Below, one piece after another: positions 1-6,015 of a DNA stretch of 6,015 nucleotides. The stretch lies in assembly GCA_902491795.1 (NCBI GenBank), contig CABUIX010000082.1:1-6015 (forward strand). Direction: 5' to 3'. This stretch comes from an uncultured Bacteroidales bacterium. Lineage in GTDB: Bacteria; Bacteroidota; Bacteroidia; Bacteroidales; UBA932. Positions within the stretch are counted from its first letter, which is position 1. Each line of letters begins with the position of its first letter. A model generated the notes under the pieces. The model was not told the DNA's origin, made no database searches, and saw only the letters and a list, made by a program, of their open reading frames with translations. A program made the translations under genes and the position numbers.

Positions 1-5
1 TTTAG

Positions 6-47
6 ACATAACAAAACCCCGAAAGTTTTTTGTCTAACTTTCGGGGT
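6..47 (-). terminator. Rho-independent terminator of peptidase T gene
   Basis: Positions 16-27 and 36-47 form a perfect 12-bp inverted repeat (ACCCCGAAAGTT / AACTTTCGGGGT) around an 8-nt loop. Read on the minus strand, the stem is followed at once by TTTTGTTATG, a short U-rich tail. It lies about 64 nt past the peptidase T stop codon. On the plus strand no T run follows the stem, so it should act only on minus-strand transcripts. Confidence 0.85.
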
Positions 48-110
48 GCATGTCATCTGCCGTTGTCCGGGATTTTTATTGTCGCGCAGCATCAATGCCT
101 TGGCGCAGTG

Positions 111-1331
111 TCATTCGGCATAAAGGCTTATGATGTTCAGAATTACAGCAGATGCCTTCTCCATGCTCTGTACTGAGACCCATTCGTATTTGCCGTGGAA
201 ATTGAGTCCTCCGGCAAAGATGTTTGGACACGGGAGCCCCTTGAAAGAGAGATTGGCCCCGTCGGTACCTCCCCTGATGGGCTGTATGCGTGGCTTGACT
301 CCTGCCATTTCCATCGCCTTCACGGCCTTTTCGACAACATGATAATGAGGCTCAACCTGCTCGCGCATGTTGTAATACTGGTCCTTGAGCGTGACATTCA
401 CCGTGTTGGCCCCATATCGGCCGTTTATGAATTCCGCGCAGCGCAGCATTTCGGCCTTCTTTTTCTCGAAGAGGCTGCGGTCATGATCTCTTATGATATA
501 GGTAAGGGTGCTCTCTTCCACTGTCCCCTTGAATCCCACTATGTGGATGAATCCCTCGTAGCCTTCGGTGTATTCAGGCCTCTGGTCAATCGGGAGCAGG
601 GTATTGAATTCCTGTGCTATGAGCAGGGAGTTGAGCATTTTGCCCTTTGCATATCCGGGATGAACGTTCCTGCCCTGGATGTGTACAGAAGCTGAGGCGG
701 CGTTGAAGTTCTCGAACTCAAGTTCACCCACCTCTCCTCCGTCCATCGTGTAGGCATAGTCGGCTCCGAATTTCTTCACGTCGAATTTCACGACACCGCG
801 TCCGATCTCTTCATCGGGCGTGAAACCGATCTTGATTTCGCCATGCCTGAACTCCGGATGAGACATGATATACTGGACGGCGTCCATTATTTCCGCGACA
901 CCGGCTTTGTCGTCGGCCCCGAGCAGGGTGGTGCCGTCGGTCGTGATTACCGTTTCACCTTTGTGTTTCAGGATTTCAGGGAATTCGGCTGTCTTGAGGA
1001 CCATTCCCGGCACGCCTTTAAGTGGTATATCCGAACCGTCGTAGTTGTCGATGATCTGAGGCTTGATGTCTTTGCCCGAAGCGTCCGGAGAAGTGTCCAC
1101 GTGGGCAATAAATCCTATTGCAGGAACTTTTGCCCCGATATTGGACGGAATGCTTGCCATGACGTAGCCCCACTGGTCAAGGTTGGCTTCGACCCCCATT
1201 CCGCGGAGTTCGTCGCGCAACATTCCCAACAATACGAGTTCCTTCTCCGAAGAAGGCTGGCTGTCGCTTGATTCGTCGGACTGTGTGTCCACTGCGACAT
1301 ATCTCAAGAATCTGTCTTTGATGTTTTCCAT
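111..1331 (-). CDS. pepT: Peptidase T (tripeptide aminopeptidase, M20B family)
   Basis: Cytoplasmic zinc aminopeptidase that removes the N-terminal residue from tripeptides, the last steps of peptide breakdown (EC 3.4.11.4). Counting from the ATG at 1331 the protein has 406 residues, close to the usual PepT length. Family metal and catalytic motifs are all visible: AHVDTS (H77, D79), LLGADDKAG (D140), FTPDEEIGRG (E174 as probable general base, E175), YTMDGG (D197) and NFHGKYEWV (H379). NVHPGYAKG (H224) lies in the lid/dimerisation domain inserted between the two halves of the catalytic domain. The reading frame extends 11 codons upstream to a GTG at 1364, but the ATG gives motif numbers nearly identical to those I recall for enterobacterial PepT, so it is preferred. 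No strong Shine-Dalgarno is seen; AAAGG lies 12 nt before the ATG. There is no signal peptide. The gene is single and divergent from the GH95 gene, with its own terminator downstream. It appears intact. Function assignment is secure; only the start is open. Confidence 0.96.
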   Translation of the reverse strand: MENIKDRFLRYVAVDTQSDESSDSQPSSEKELVLLGMLRDELRGMGVEANLDQWGYVMASIPSNIGAKVPAIGFIAHVDTSPDASGKDIKPQIIDNYDGSDIPLKGVPGMVLKTAEFPEILKHKGETVITTDGTTLLGADDKAGVAEIMDAVQYIMSHPEFRHGEIKIGFTPDEEIGRGVVKFDVKKFGADYAYTMDGGEVGELEFENFNAASASVHIQGRNVHPGYAKGKMLNSLLIAQEFNTLLPIDQRPEYTEGYEGFIHIVGFKGTVEESTLTYIIRDHDRSLFEKKKAEMLRCAEFINGRYGANTVNVTLKDQYYNMREQVEPHYHVVEKAVKAMEMAGVKPRIQPIRGGTDGANLSFKGLPCPNIFAGGLNFHGKYEWVSVQSMEKASAVILNIISLYAE

Positions 1332-1354
1332 TCTGTAAAAATACCTTTTTAATT

Positions 1355-1443
1355 TGATTTTCACAAAACCGGGGAACTGGAAACATGGAGCAAAAATGGT
1401 ATATTTGGCAGGAGACCGACCGGTTCAGTAAAAGTGAAAATCA
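1355..1443. repeat. 10-bp inverted repeat bracketing the divergent intergenic region
   Basis: TGATTTTCAC at 1355-1364 is the exact reverse complement of GTGAAAATCA at 1434-1443, with 69 bp between. Each copy begins at a possible GTG start codon, of the minus-strand pepT and the plus-strand GH95 gene respectively. It may be a pair of regulator half-sites, or chance similarity of two A-rich gene starts. The repeat itself is certain; any function is a guess. Confidence 0.5.
1377..1407 (+). promoter_or_regulatory. Candidate Bacteroidota-type promoter for the GH95 gene
   Basis: TATATTTG at 1400-1407 matches the Bacteroidota -7 consensus TAnnTTTG exactly. The -33 position at the usual 19-nt spacing holds only CTGG (1377-1380), a weak match to TTTG. 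Transcription would begin near 1412-1415, leaving a leader of about 20 nt to the GTG at 1434 or about 32 nt to the ATG at 1446. The -7 match and the location support it; the weak -33 box lowers confidence. Confidence 0.5.
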
Positions 1444-1445
1444 GA

Positions 1446-3737
1446 ATGAGAAAAATTAAAAGCGAAAAGGCGCTGCGCGTTCTGGCTGTTGCCGCGTGCC
1501 TTGCATCGGCATCCTGCGGTGTCCCGTCAGGACAACCGCCTATGCAGTTGAGGTATGACGAACCTGCGGCTGACTGGATGACATCCGCTCTGCCTCTCGG
1601 CAACGGCGAACTGGGGTGCATGTTCTTCGGCGGCATAGACACGGAGCGGATAATGTTCAACGAAAAGAGCCTGTGGACGGGAAGCCGGGAAGAGCGGGGC
1701 GCGTATCAGGTGTTCGGAGACCTGTATGTGGATTTCCATTATGGTTCGGATGAATTTTCCGGGTATGAACGCAAACTTGACATTGACGAGGCAGTCGGAA
1801 CGGTCAGCTTCAGCGCAGGGAGGACACATTATACAAGAGAGTATTTTGTGAGCAGACCGGACGGTGTGGTCGCGGTGCATTTTGCCGCTCCCGGTTCGAA
1901 AGGAAAGATAAACCTCACGGTCCGCATGGAGGATGCCCACGGCAGCCCGTGTACTGCTGATGGCGGATCTGTGATGTATTTTGGAGGAAAGCTTGACCTG
2001 ATCAGCTATGCTGCAGCGGCCGGTCTGTCCAGTGAGGGCGGCACAGTTGCGGCGGGACCCGGAAGCATCAAGGTGTCCGGAGCCGATGAGGTGACAATTA
2101 TCCTGGCGGCAGGGACAAATTTTGACATCGCTTCCGCGGACTATGTCGGCGTTGATGAAGAAGCTCTGGGGAAGGAGATCCGAGATCGGGTCGTGAAGGC
2201 ATGCGCAATGAGTTGGAAAGAATTGAAAGCAAGGCACGTTGACGACTACAGGGAGCTTTACGGCAGGGTGACTCTTGATCTGCGCGAAGAAATGCCCGGA
2301 TATACTACTGACGAGCTCATAGCGTATCACCGCGACAGCAGGTACCTGGATATGCTGTATTTTCAGTACGGACGCTACCTGATGATCTCATCATCTCGCG
2401 GGATGGCCCTGCCGAGCAACTTGCAGGGAATCTGGAACGGGGACAACACCCCGCCATGGCAGTGCGACATACACAGCAACATCAACGTGCAGATGAACTA
2501 TTGGCCGGCCGAAGTGACGAATCTCCCGGAATGTCACATGCCTTTTCTGGAATATGTGGCCACAGAGGCGTTGAGGCCTTCCGGAAGCTGGAGGAAGATT
2601 GCGTCGGACGAGGGCCTGGATGGATGGACTGTAAAGACGCAAAACAATATATTCGGGTATTCGGACTGGAATATCAACAGGCCTGCGAATGCCTGGTACT
2701 GCATGCATCTGTGGCAACATTATGCCTATACGAAAGATCTTGTGTTTCTGGAGGAAACCGCGTTTCCCGTGATGAAGAGCGCCTGTGAATACTGGTTCGG
2801 CAGGTTGGCTGCCGACAGCGAAGGCAGACTTGTCGCTCCGGATGAGTGGTCTCCGGAACAGGGACCTTGGCAGGATGGTGTCGCTTATGCGCAACAGCTT
2901 GTCTGGCAGTTGTTCGACCAGACGCTCAAGGCGTCGGATGCCATTGAGGAATGCGGCAAAAGGGTCGACCGTGATTTTGTGGATGAATTGAGAGTCAAGT
3001 TCTCTGCCCTGGACAACGGTATAGAGGCTGGAGACTGGGGCCAGATCAAGGAATGGAAACAAGATACGTGGAATCTGGATGTGCAGGGCAATAACCACCG
3101 GCATATTTCCCAACTGATAGCGCTGTATCCGGGCAATCAGATTTCGCCCTTTAAGAATGAGGATTATGCCAGGGCGGCCAGGGTGACTCTTGAGTCTCGC
3201 GGTGATCTCGGTACGGGGTGGAGCCGTGCGTGGAAAATTGCGTGCTGGGCGCGGCTGCTTGACGGAAACCACGCGTACAGACTCCTGAAGGCGGCTCTGA
3301 CTCCGTCAACTTATACGGCGATAAGTGTTGACAATGACAGAGGCGGAGTGTACACAAACTTGTTCGATTCCCATCCTCCTTTCCAGATTGACGGAAATTT
3401 TGGTGCTTCTGCGGGAATGGCAGAGATGCTTGTGCAAAGCAGTGACGGATTCATAAATCTTCTGCCTGCTCTTCCGGATGCCTGGCCGGAAGGCCGTGTC
3501 GGCGGGCTCAAGGCTGAAGGGAATTTCAGCCTGTATATGGAATGGAAGAATAAGGGACTGACAGCTTTGGAGATTGTTTCCGGTTCCGGCGGGACATGCT
3601 CCGTTTTCTGTCCGGACATGAATTTGGAGAAGATTTCCGACAGCCGCGGAAAAAACGTTCCCTTTGAATCCATAGGTGGTGGAATTGTCGCGTTCTGCAC
3701 AGAAAAAGGCGGGAGATATTCATTCGATTTGCGTTAG
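1446..3737 (+). CDS. GH95-family glycoside hydrolase, probable alpha-L-fucosidase, predicted lipoprotein
   Basis: Inverting exo-glycosidase of family GH95, whose characterised members remove alpha-1,2-linked L-fucose, or in some cases L-galactose, from glycans. Residues are numbered from the GTG at 1434 (767 aa); the ATG at 1446 begins at residue 5 and is preferred because it starts the basic MRKIK segment. A signal peptide follows; C28 (LASASC) or C22 (AVAAC) would be lipidated, so the enzyme is probably membrane-anchored outside the cytoplasm. The N-terminal beta-sandwich domain covers about 37-285, opening with LRYDEPAADW, ALPLGNGELGCMFFGG and NEKSLWTG. The (alpha/alpha)6 catalytic domain covers about 295-690, and a small C-terminal beta domain follows. 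By the pattern known for Bifidobacterium AfcA, the likely catalytic set is N349 and N351 (SNINVQMNYW) with D653 (FQIDGNFG) activating water, and E475 (EWSPEQ) as acid. All are present, so activity is likely. The 395-420 and 470-490 segments differ from the wording I expect in typical GH95 fucosidases, so the exact sugar is uncertain. No SusC/D partner is in the window. Confidence 0.92.
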   Translation: MRKIKSEKALRVLAVAACLASASCGVPSGQPPMQLRYDEPAADWMTSALPLGNGELGCMFFGGIDTERIMFNEKSLWTGSREERGAYQVFGDLYVDFHYGSDEFSGYERKLDIDEAVGTVSFSAGRTHYTREYFVSRPDGVVAVHFAAPGSKGKINLTVRMEDAHGSPCTADGGSVMYFGGKLDLISYAAAAGLSSEGGTVAAGPGSIKVSGADEVTIILAAGTNFDIASADYVGVDEEALGKEIRDRVVKACAMSWKELKARHVDDYRELYGRVTLDLREEMPGYTTDELIAYHRDSRYLDMLYFQYGRYLMISSSRGMALPSNLQGIWNGDNTPPWQCDIHSNINVQMNYWPAEVTNLPECHMPFLEYVATEALRPSGSWRKIASDEGLDGWTVKTQNNIFGYSDWNINRPANAWYCMHLWQHYAYTKDLVFLEETAFPVMKSACEYWFGRLAADSEGRLVAPDEWSPEQGPWQDGVAYAQQLVWQLFDQTLKASDAIEECGKRVDRDFVDELRVKFSALDNGIEAGDWGQIKEWKQDTWNLDVQGNNHRHISQLIALYPGNQISPFKNEDYARAARVTLESRGDLGTGWSRAWKIACWARLLDGNHAYRLLKAALTPSTYTAISVDNDRGGVYTNLFDSHPPFQIDGNFGASAGMAEMLVQSSDGFINLLPALPDAWPEGRVGGLKAEGNFSLYMEWKNKGLTALEIVSGSGGTCSVFCPDMNLEKISDSRGKNVPFESIGGGIVAFCTEKGGRYSFDLR

Positions 3738-3752
3738 CCTTTCTTTGTCCGG

Positions 3753-3770
3753 CATGTCTCTCATGACATG
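3753..3770. repeat. Short hairpin after the GH95 stop codon
   Basis: CATGTC (3753-3758) and GACATG (3765-3770) form a 6-bp stem with a TCTCAT loop, 15 nt after the GH95 stop. No T run follows, so it is not a convincing terminator. It may weakly stabilise the 3' end of the mRNA or be an operator palindrome. Read-through from GH95 into the DUF362 gene is therefore possible. Confidence 0.4.
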
Positions 3771-3804
3771 TGAAACGGGTATTACAAAATGTAAAACAGG
3801 TATT
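3768..3804. repeat. Tandem 16-bp direct repeat, 21-bp period
   Basis: ATGTGAAACGGGTATT (3768-3783) is repeated as ATGTAAAACAGGTATT (3789-3804), 14 of 16 bases identical, with a start-to-start spacing of 21 bp, i.e. two turns of the helix. No third copy is seen on either side. The pair ends where the -33 box of the candidate DUF362 promoter would lie, the usual place for an activator site. Confidence 0.55.
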
Positions 3805-3833
3805 CCCGGAAAACGATGGACGGCCTATATTTA
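3803..3833 (+). promoter_or_regulatory. Weak candidate promoter for the DUF362 gene
   Basis: TATATTTA at 3826-3833 differs from the -7 consensus TAnnTTTG only in its last base. At 19-nt spacing the -33 position holds TTCC (3803-3806), a poor match. Transcription would begin near 3839-3841, giving a leader of about 36 nt to the ATG at 3877. The poor -33 box and the repeat just upstream would fit a promoter that needs an activator, but this is inference. Confidence 0.3.
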
Positions 3834-3876
3834 CATGGTTTAGCGTATTATGCATTGGCCAAATCAACATGTTGTC

Positions 3877-4848
3877 ATGAAAAAAATTATTCTGCATGTC
3901 TTGTCGCTGGGACTGGCGGTAGCCTGTTCCGGACGTCCGGCCGAGTCAAGCCGGTCCGTTGTTTACATGACCACTGAAATCAGCCCGGAAGCCCTTGTCA
4001 GGATTTATGAGGCTCTTGATAGTCCGGCTGAAGGCCGTGTGGCTGTGAAGATCAGTACCGGTGAACCTGGAGGTCACAATTTTCTGCAGCCTTCACTCAT
4101 CAAGGATTTGGTGCAGAAGGTAGACGGAACTATTGTCGAGTGCAACACGGCATATGAGGGCAGGCGTTCCAGTACCGAGGAACATATTCAGGCGGCCAGG
4201 GAACACGGATTCTTTGACATTGCCGATGTGGACATCATGGATGCCGAAGGAGAGTTCACTATACCTGTGCGTGACACTTCCCGCATAAGGTATGATATTG
4301 TCGGTTCCCACCTCAAGAATTATGATTTCATGATCAATCTTGCTCATTTCAAAGGCCATGCGATGGCCGGTTTCGGCGGCGTGATCAAGAATCAGTCCAT
4401 TGGTGTGGCCTCCGCCAACGGGAAGGCATATATCCACAGTGCTGGAGCAACCGAGGAGACCGGGCATCTGTGGGAAAGCATAGGGCCTGAGACTCAGGAC
4501 GGTTTCCTGGAATCCATGGCAGCAGCGGCCCAGGCCGTTGCGGATTATTTCGGAGACAACATCATTTATATAAATGTCATGAACAACCTCTCCGTGGATT
4601 GTGATTGCGATGCACATCCGGCCGACCCGCTTATGCTGGATGTCGGGATATTCGCTTCGCTCGATCCGGTCGCGCTCGATGAGGCGTGCCTTGACTATGT
4701 ATATAATATGGAGCCTGCTGAAGGAAATGACAATAGACCCTTGATAGAAAGGATAGAGAGCCGCAACGGCCGGCATACAGTGGATTATGCCGAGAAGATC
4801 GGACTTGGGAGCAAGGATTATGAACTTGTCAGCATAGATGGCAAATAG
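3877..4848 (+). CDS. DUF362-family protein, predicted lipoprotein, lacking a ferredoxin domain
   Basis: Member of the DUF362 family (Pfam PF04015), whose biochemical role is not established; many relatives are annotated as Fe-S centre proteins because they carry a 4Fe-4S ferredoxin module. From the ATG at 3877 it has 323 residues; an in-frame ATG at 3850 adds nine residues, but the later one directly starts the basic MKKIILHVLSLGLAVAC signal, so it is preferred. C17 is the probable lipidated cysteine (AVAC, a relaxed lipobox). DUF362 wording runs through the whole mature protein: VAVKISTGEPGG (56-66), an ECNTAYEGRR segment (88-97), HFKGHAMAGFGGVIKNQSIG (157-176), VDCDCDAH (240-247), SLDPVALDEACLDY (261-274) and a C-terminal KIGLGSKDYEL (307-317). 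No CxxCxxC ferredoxin motif occurs; the mature cysteines besides C17 are C89, C242, C244 and C271. It follows the GH95 gene on the same strand by 139 nt and may be partly co-transcribed with it. The family call is strong; function is unknown. Confidence 0.87.
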   Translation: MKKIILHVLSLGLAVACSGRPAESSRSVVYMTTEISPEALVRIYEALDSPAEGRVAVKISTGEPGGHNFLQPSLIKDLVQKVDGTIVECNTAYEGRRSSTEEHIQAAREHGFFDIADVDIMDAEGEFTIPVRDTSRIRYDIVGSHLKNYDFMINLAHFKGHAMAGFGGVIKNQSIGVASANGKAYIHSAGATEETGHLWESIGPETQDGFLESMAAAAQAVADYFGDNIIYINVMNNLSVDCDCDAHPADPLMLDVGIFASLDPVALDEACLDYVYNMEPAEGNDNRPLIERIESRNGRHTVDYAEKIGLGSKDYELVSIDGK

Positions 4849-4908
4849 TTCCGGAGTATTGTTTCGGTAAGGTCCGGATGCTGCAGGCATGCTCCGGGTC
4901 GGAATTTT

Positions 4909-4948
4909 CCACGGTCGGGCGCGCATAGTGCCGGCCGTGGATTGTTTT
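4909..4948 (+). terminator. Rho-independent terminator after the DUF362 gene
   Basis: CCACGGTCGG (4909-4918) pairs with CCGGCCGTGG (4931-4940) over 10 bp, including one G-U pair, around a 12-nt loop. ATTGTTTT follows at 4941-4948 as an interrupted U tract. It sits 60 nt past the stop codon and separates the protein genes from the rRNA promoter. The stretch 4849-4908 before it holds further partial palindromes (e.g. CCGGA/TCCGG at 4874-4878 and 4893-4897) but no gene. Confidence 0.75.
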
Positions 4949-4981
4949 CAGGAGGCTTCCTGGCTGCACTGCAATAGCCTT

Positions 4982-5042
4982 CAAAAAAATTGCAAAAAAA
5001 TTAAAAATAAATTTGCAGCTAAAAAAAATGTGTGTATCTTTG
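4982..5042 (+). promoter_or_regulatory. Strong rRNA promoter with AT-rich upstream tract
   Basis: TTTG at 5012-5015 and TATCTTTG at 5035-5042, 19 nt apart, match the Bacteroidota sigma-ABfr consensus (-33 TTTG, -7 TAnnTTTG) at every fixed base. The sequence TATCTTTGCA is the form typical of Bacteroides rRNA promoters. Immediately upstream, 4982-5011 is almost wholly A and T with several A runs, like an UP element. Transcription should begin near 5046-5050. This is the best promoter in the window and points at the 23S gene. Confidence 0.9.
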
Positions 5043-5045
5043 CAT

Positions 5046-5240
5046 CCCCTTTCGAGGGAACAACAAACAAAAGTTCATTGACAATACTGAGAGAGATAAC
5101 GAGGTAAAGAAAGAAAAAGATATAGTCTGTATGTAAGCCGGTCCGGGAGGGCCGGGAGACATGCGGGGTAAATATCAATTTCACGAAGAACAGGCGAGAG
5201 AATCGAGAACAGAGTGATTCTAAGAGACTCGAGGAAAGGA
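5046..5240 (+). other. rRNA leader: boxA-like antitermination site and hairpins, no tRNA or 16S
   Basis: Transcribed spacer between the promoter and mature 23S rRNA. AGTTCATTGACA at 5072-5083 resembles the boxA-like element found in Bacteroidota rRNA leaders and before 23S, where Nus factors would load. The purine-rich run at 5088-5122 is also typical of such leaders. CCGGTCC (5138-5144) and GGGCCGG (5149-5155) form a 7-bp stem with one G-U pair, closed by GGGA, a GNRA-type tetraloop. AGAATC (5199-5204) and GATTCT (5216-5221) form a second, weaker stem. No tRNA fold, TTCGAnnC T-loop or 16S wording is present. No protein gene is seen. Confidence 0.75.
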
Positions 5241-6015
5241 GAGAAAGAGGAGAAGGGCGAACGGGGGATGCCTGGGCTTCCGGAAGCGAGGAAGGACGCG
5301 GTAAGCTGCGAAAATCCACGGGGATCCGCAAACAGGAATTGATCCGTGGGAGTCCGAATGGGGGAACCCGCACGGCCGAATGCCGTGCACCGGCGAGAGC
5401 CGGGGCGAACGCAGGGAACTGAAACATCTTAGTACCTGCAGGAGAAGAAAGAAATATCGATTCCCTGAGTAGTGGCGAGCGAAAGGGGAGGAGCCCAAAC
5501 CGTCGGCGTCGAGGCGTCGGCGGGGTTGTAGGAGCTGCCGAGAGACAGATGTCCAGGAACTGGAAGTGTCTGGAAAGACACACCGGAGAGGGTGACAGGC
5601 CCGTACAGGCAACGGGGACATCTGGAGGCGGCCACCTGAGTAGGGCGGGACACGTGGAATCCTGTCCGAAACCGCGGCGACCATGCCGCAAGGCTAAATA
5701 TGACCGGAAGACCGATAGTGAACCAGTACCGTGAGGGAAAGGTGGGAAGAACCCCGAGCAGGGGAGTGAAAAAGAACCTGAAACCGTTCGTCTACAAGCG
5801 GTGGGAGCCGAGAGGCGACCGCGTGCCTTTTGCATAATGAGCCTACGAGTTGCGTCGCGCCGGCGAGGCTAAGCCCTTAAGGGGCGGGAGCCGCAGCGAG
5901 AGCGAGTCTGAACAGGGCGTTCAGTCGGCGCGAGCAGACGCGAAACCTAGTGATCTACCCATGTCCAGGGTGAAGGCGCCGTAACAGGCGCTGGAGGCCC
6001 GAACCAGTTTCCGTT
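5241..6015 (+). rRNA. 23S ribosomal RNA, 5' part (runs off the window end)
   Basis: Large-subunit rRNA, domain I and the start of domain II. The wording follows E. coli 23S closely: GGATGCC at 5266-5272 (E. coli about 26-32), GAGTAGTGGCGAGCGAAAGG at 5467-5486, TAGGGCGGGACACGTGG at 5641-5657, GACCGATAGTGAACCAGTAC at 5710-5729, then GTGAGGGAAAGG and GGGGAGTGAAAAAGAACCTG, and finally GGAGGCCCGAACC near the window end, about E. coli 790-800. The 5' end is estimated by counting 25 nt back from GGATGCC and could be off by several bases. Variable helices are GC-rich and Bacteroidales-like; for example 5500-5510 pairs with 5513-5523 through several G-U pairs. No insertion, intron or damage is seen in the part present. 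Unusually, it follows its own promoter with no 16S gene between. Confidence 0.97.

Noticed and set aside
195..695. 166-codon plus-strand open frame opposite pepT, and a similar one at 843-1271
   Set aside because: The minus strand encodes an intact peptidase T here; the plus frames are shadows.
1527..3272. Long minus-strand open frames at 1527-2330 and 2391-3272 opposite GH95
   Set aside because: They are antisense to a gene with continuous GH95 family motifs; no domain is seen and no promoter supports them.
4093..4926. 277-codon minus-strand open frame opposite the DUF362 gene
   Set aside because: The plus strand carries full DUF362 motifs across this stretch; the minus translation shows no recognisable domain and is a shadow.
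4992..5016. GCAAA/TTTGC inverted repeat in the A-rich tract before the rRNA promoter
   Set aside because: Only 5 bp in a very AT-rich stretch and overlapping the -33 box; expected by chance and best read as part of an UP-like element.
5046..5240. Possible spacer tRNA before 23S
   Set aside because: No cloverleaf, no T-loop consensus and no CCA end could be found; the visible hairpins do not fit a tRNA.
5500..5523. Apparent GC-rich tandem repeat (GGCGTCG motif twice) within 23S
   Set aside because: CCGTCGGCGTC and GGCGTCGGCGG pair as two sides of an rRNA variable helix with G-U pairs, which explains the similarity.
4981..5835. 284-codon minus-strand open frame across the rRNA promoter and 23S gene, with smaller overlapping frames at 5220-5684 and 5429-5653
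   Set aside because: It lies antisense to conserved 23S rRNA; its low-complexity Pro/Ser/Arg-rich translation reflects rRNA composition, not a protein family.

Overview
The window looks like a chromosomal segment from a member of the Bacteroidota, most likely Bacteroidales. The basis is: (1) a sequence fitting the Bacteroidota -33/-7 promoter consensus (TTTG, 19 nt, TATCTTTG) ahead of the rRNA; (2) 23S rRNA wording close to that of Bacteroidales; (3) two short lipoprotein signal peptides with relaxed lipoboxes; (4) start codons without clear Shine-Dalgarno sites; (5) a GH95 glycoside hydrolase, a family common in gut Bacteroidales. Genus cannot be fixed by eye.

Layout. A rho-independent terminator (about 6-47) closes a minus-strand gene for peptidase T (stop at 111, preferred ATG at 1331). 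A divergent intergenic region of about 100 bp follows, with a candidate promoter for the plus-strand gene and a perfect 10-bp inverted repeat at its two edges. Next is a plus-strand GH95-family glycoside hydrolase predicted to be a lipoprotein (1434 or 1446 to 3737). After a 139-bp gap, which carries a hairpin and a 16-bp direct repeat with 21-bp period, comes a plus-strand DUF362-family protein (3877-4848), also a predicted lipoprotein, ending in a rho-independent terminator (4909-4948). An AT-rich tract and a strong rRNA-type promoter (5012-5042) then drive a leader of about 195 nt with a boxA-like element and a GNRA-capped hairpin. This leads directly into the 5' part of a 23S rRNA gene (about 5241 to the window end).

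How the parts work together. Peptidase T is a cytoplasmic housekeeping tripeptidase and probably unrelated to its neighbours. The GH95 enzyme and the DUF362 protein are both predicted to leave the cytoplasm and could be co-regulated. I see no SusC/SusD pair, regulator or sugar transporter here, so a polysaccharide-utilization locus is not shown. The most unusual point is the rRNA arrangement: no 16S gene or tRNA lies between the rRNA promoter and the 23S gene, so this 23S is either unlinked from 16S, the result of a recombination that removed 16S, or an assembly artefact. I found no CRISPR array, insertion sequence or clearly new multi-gene system.
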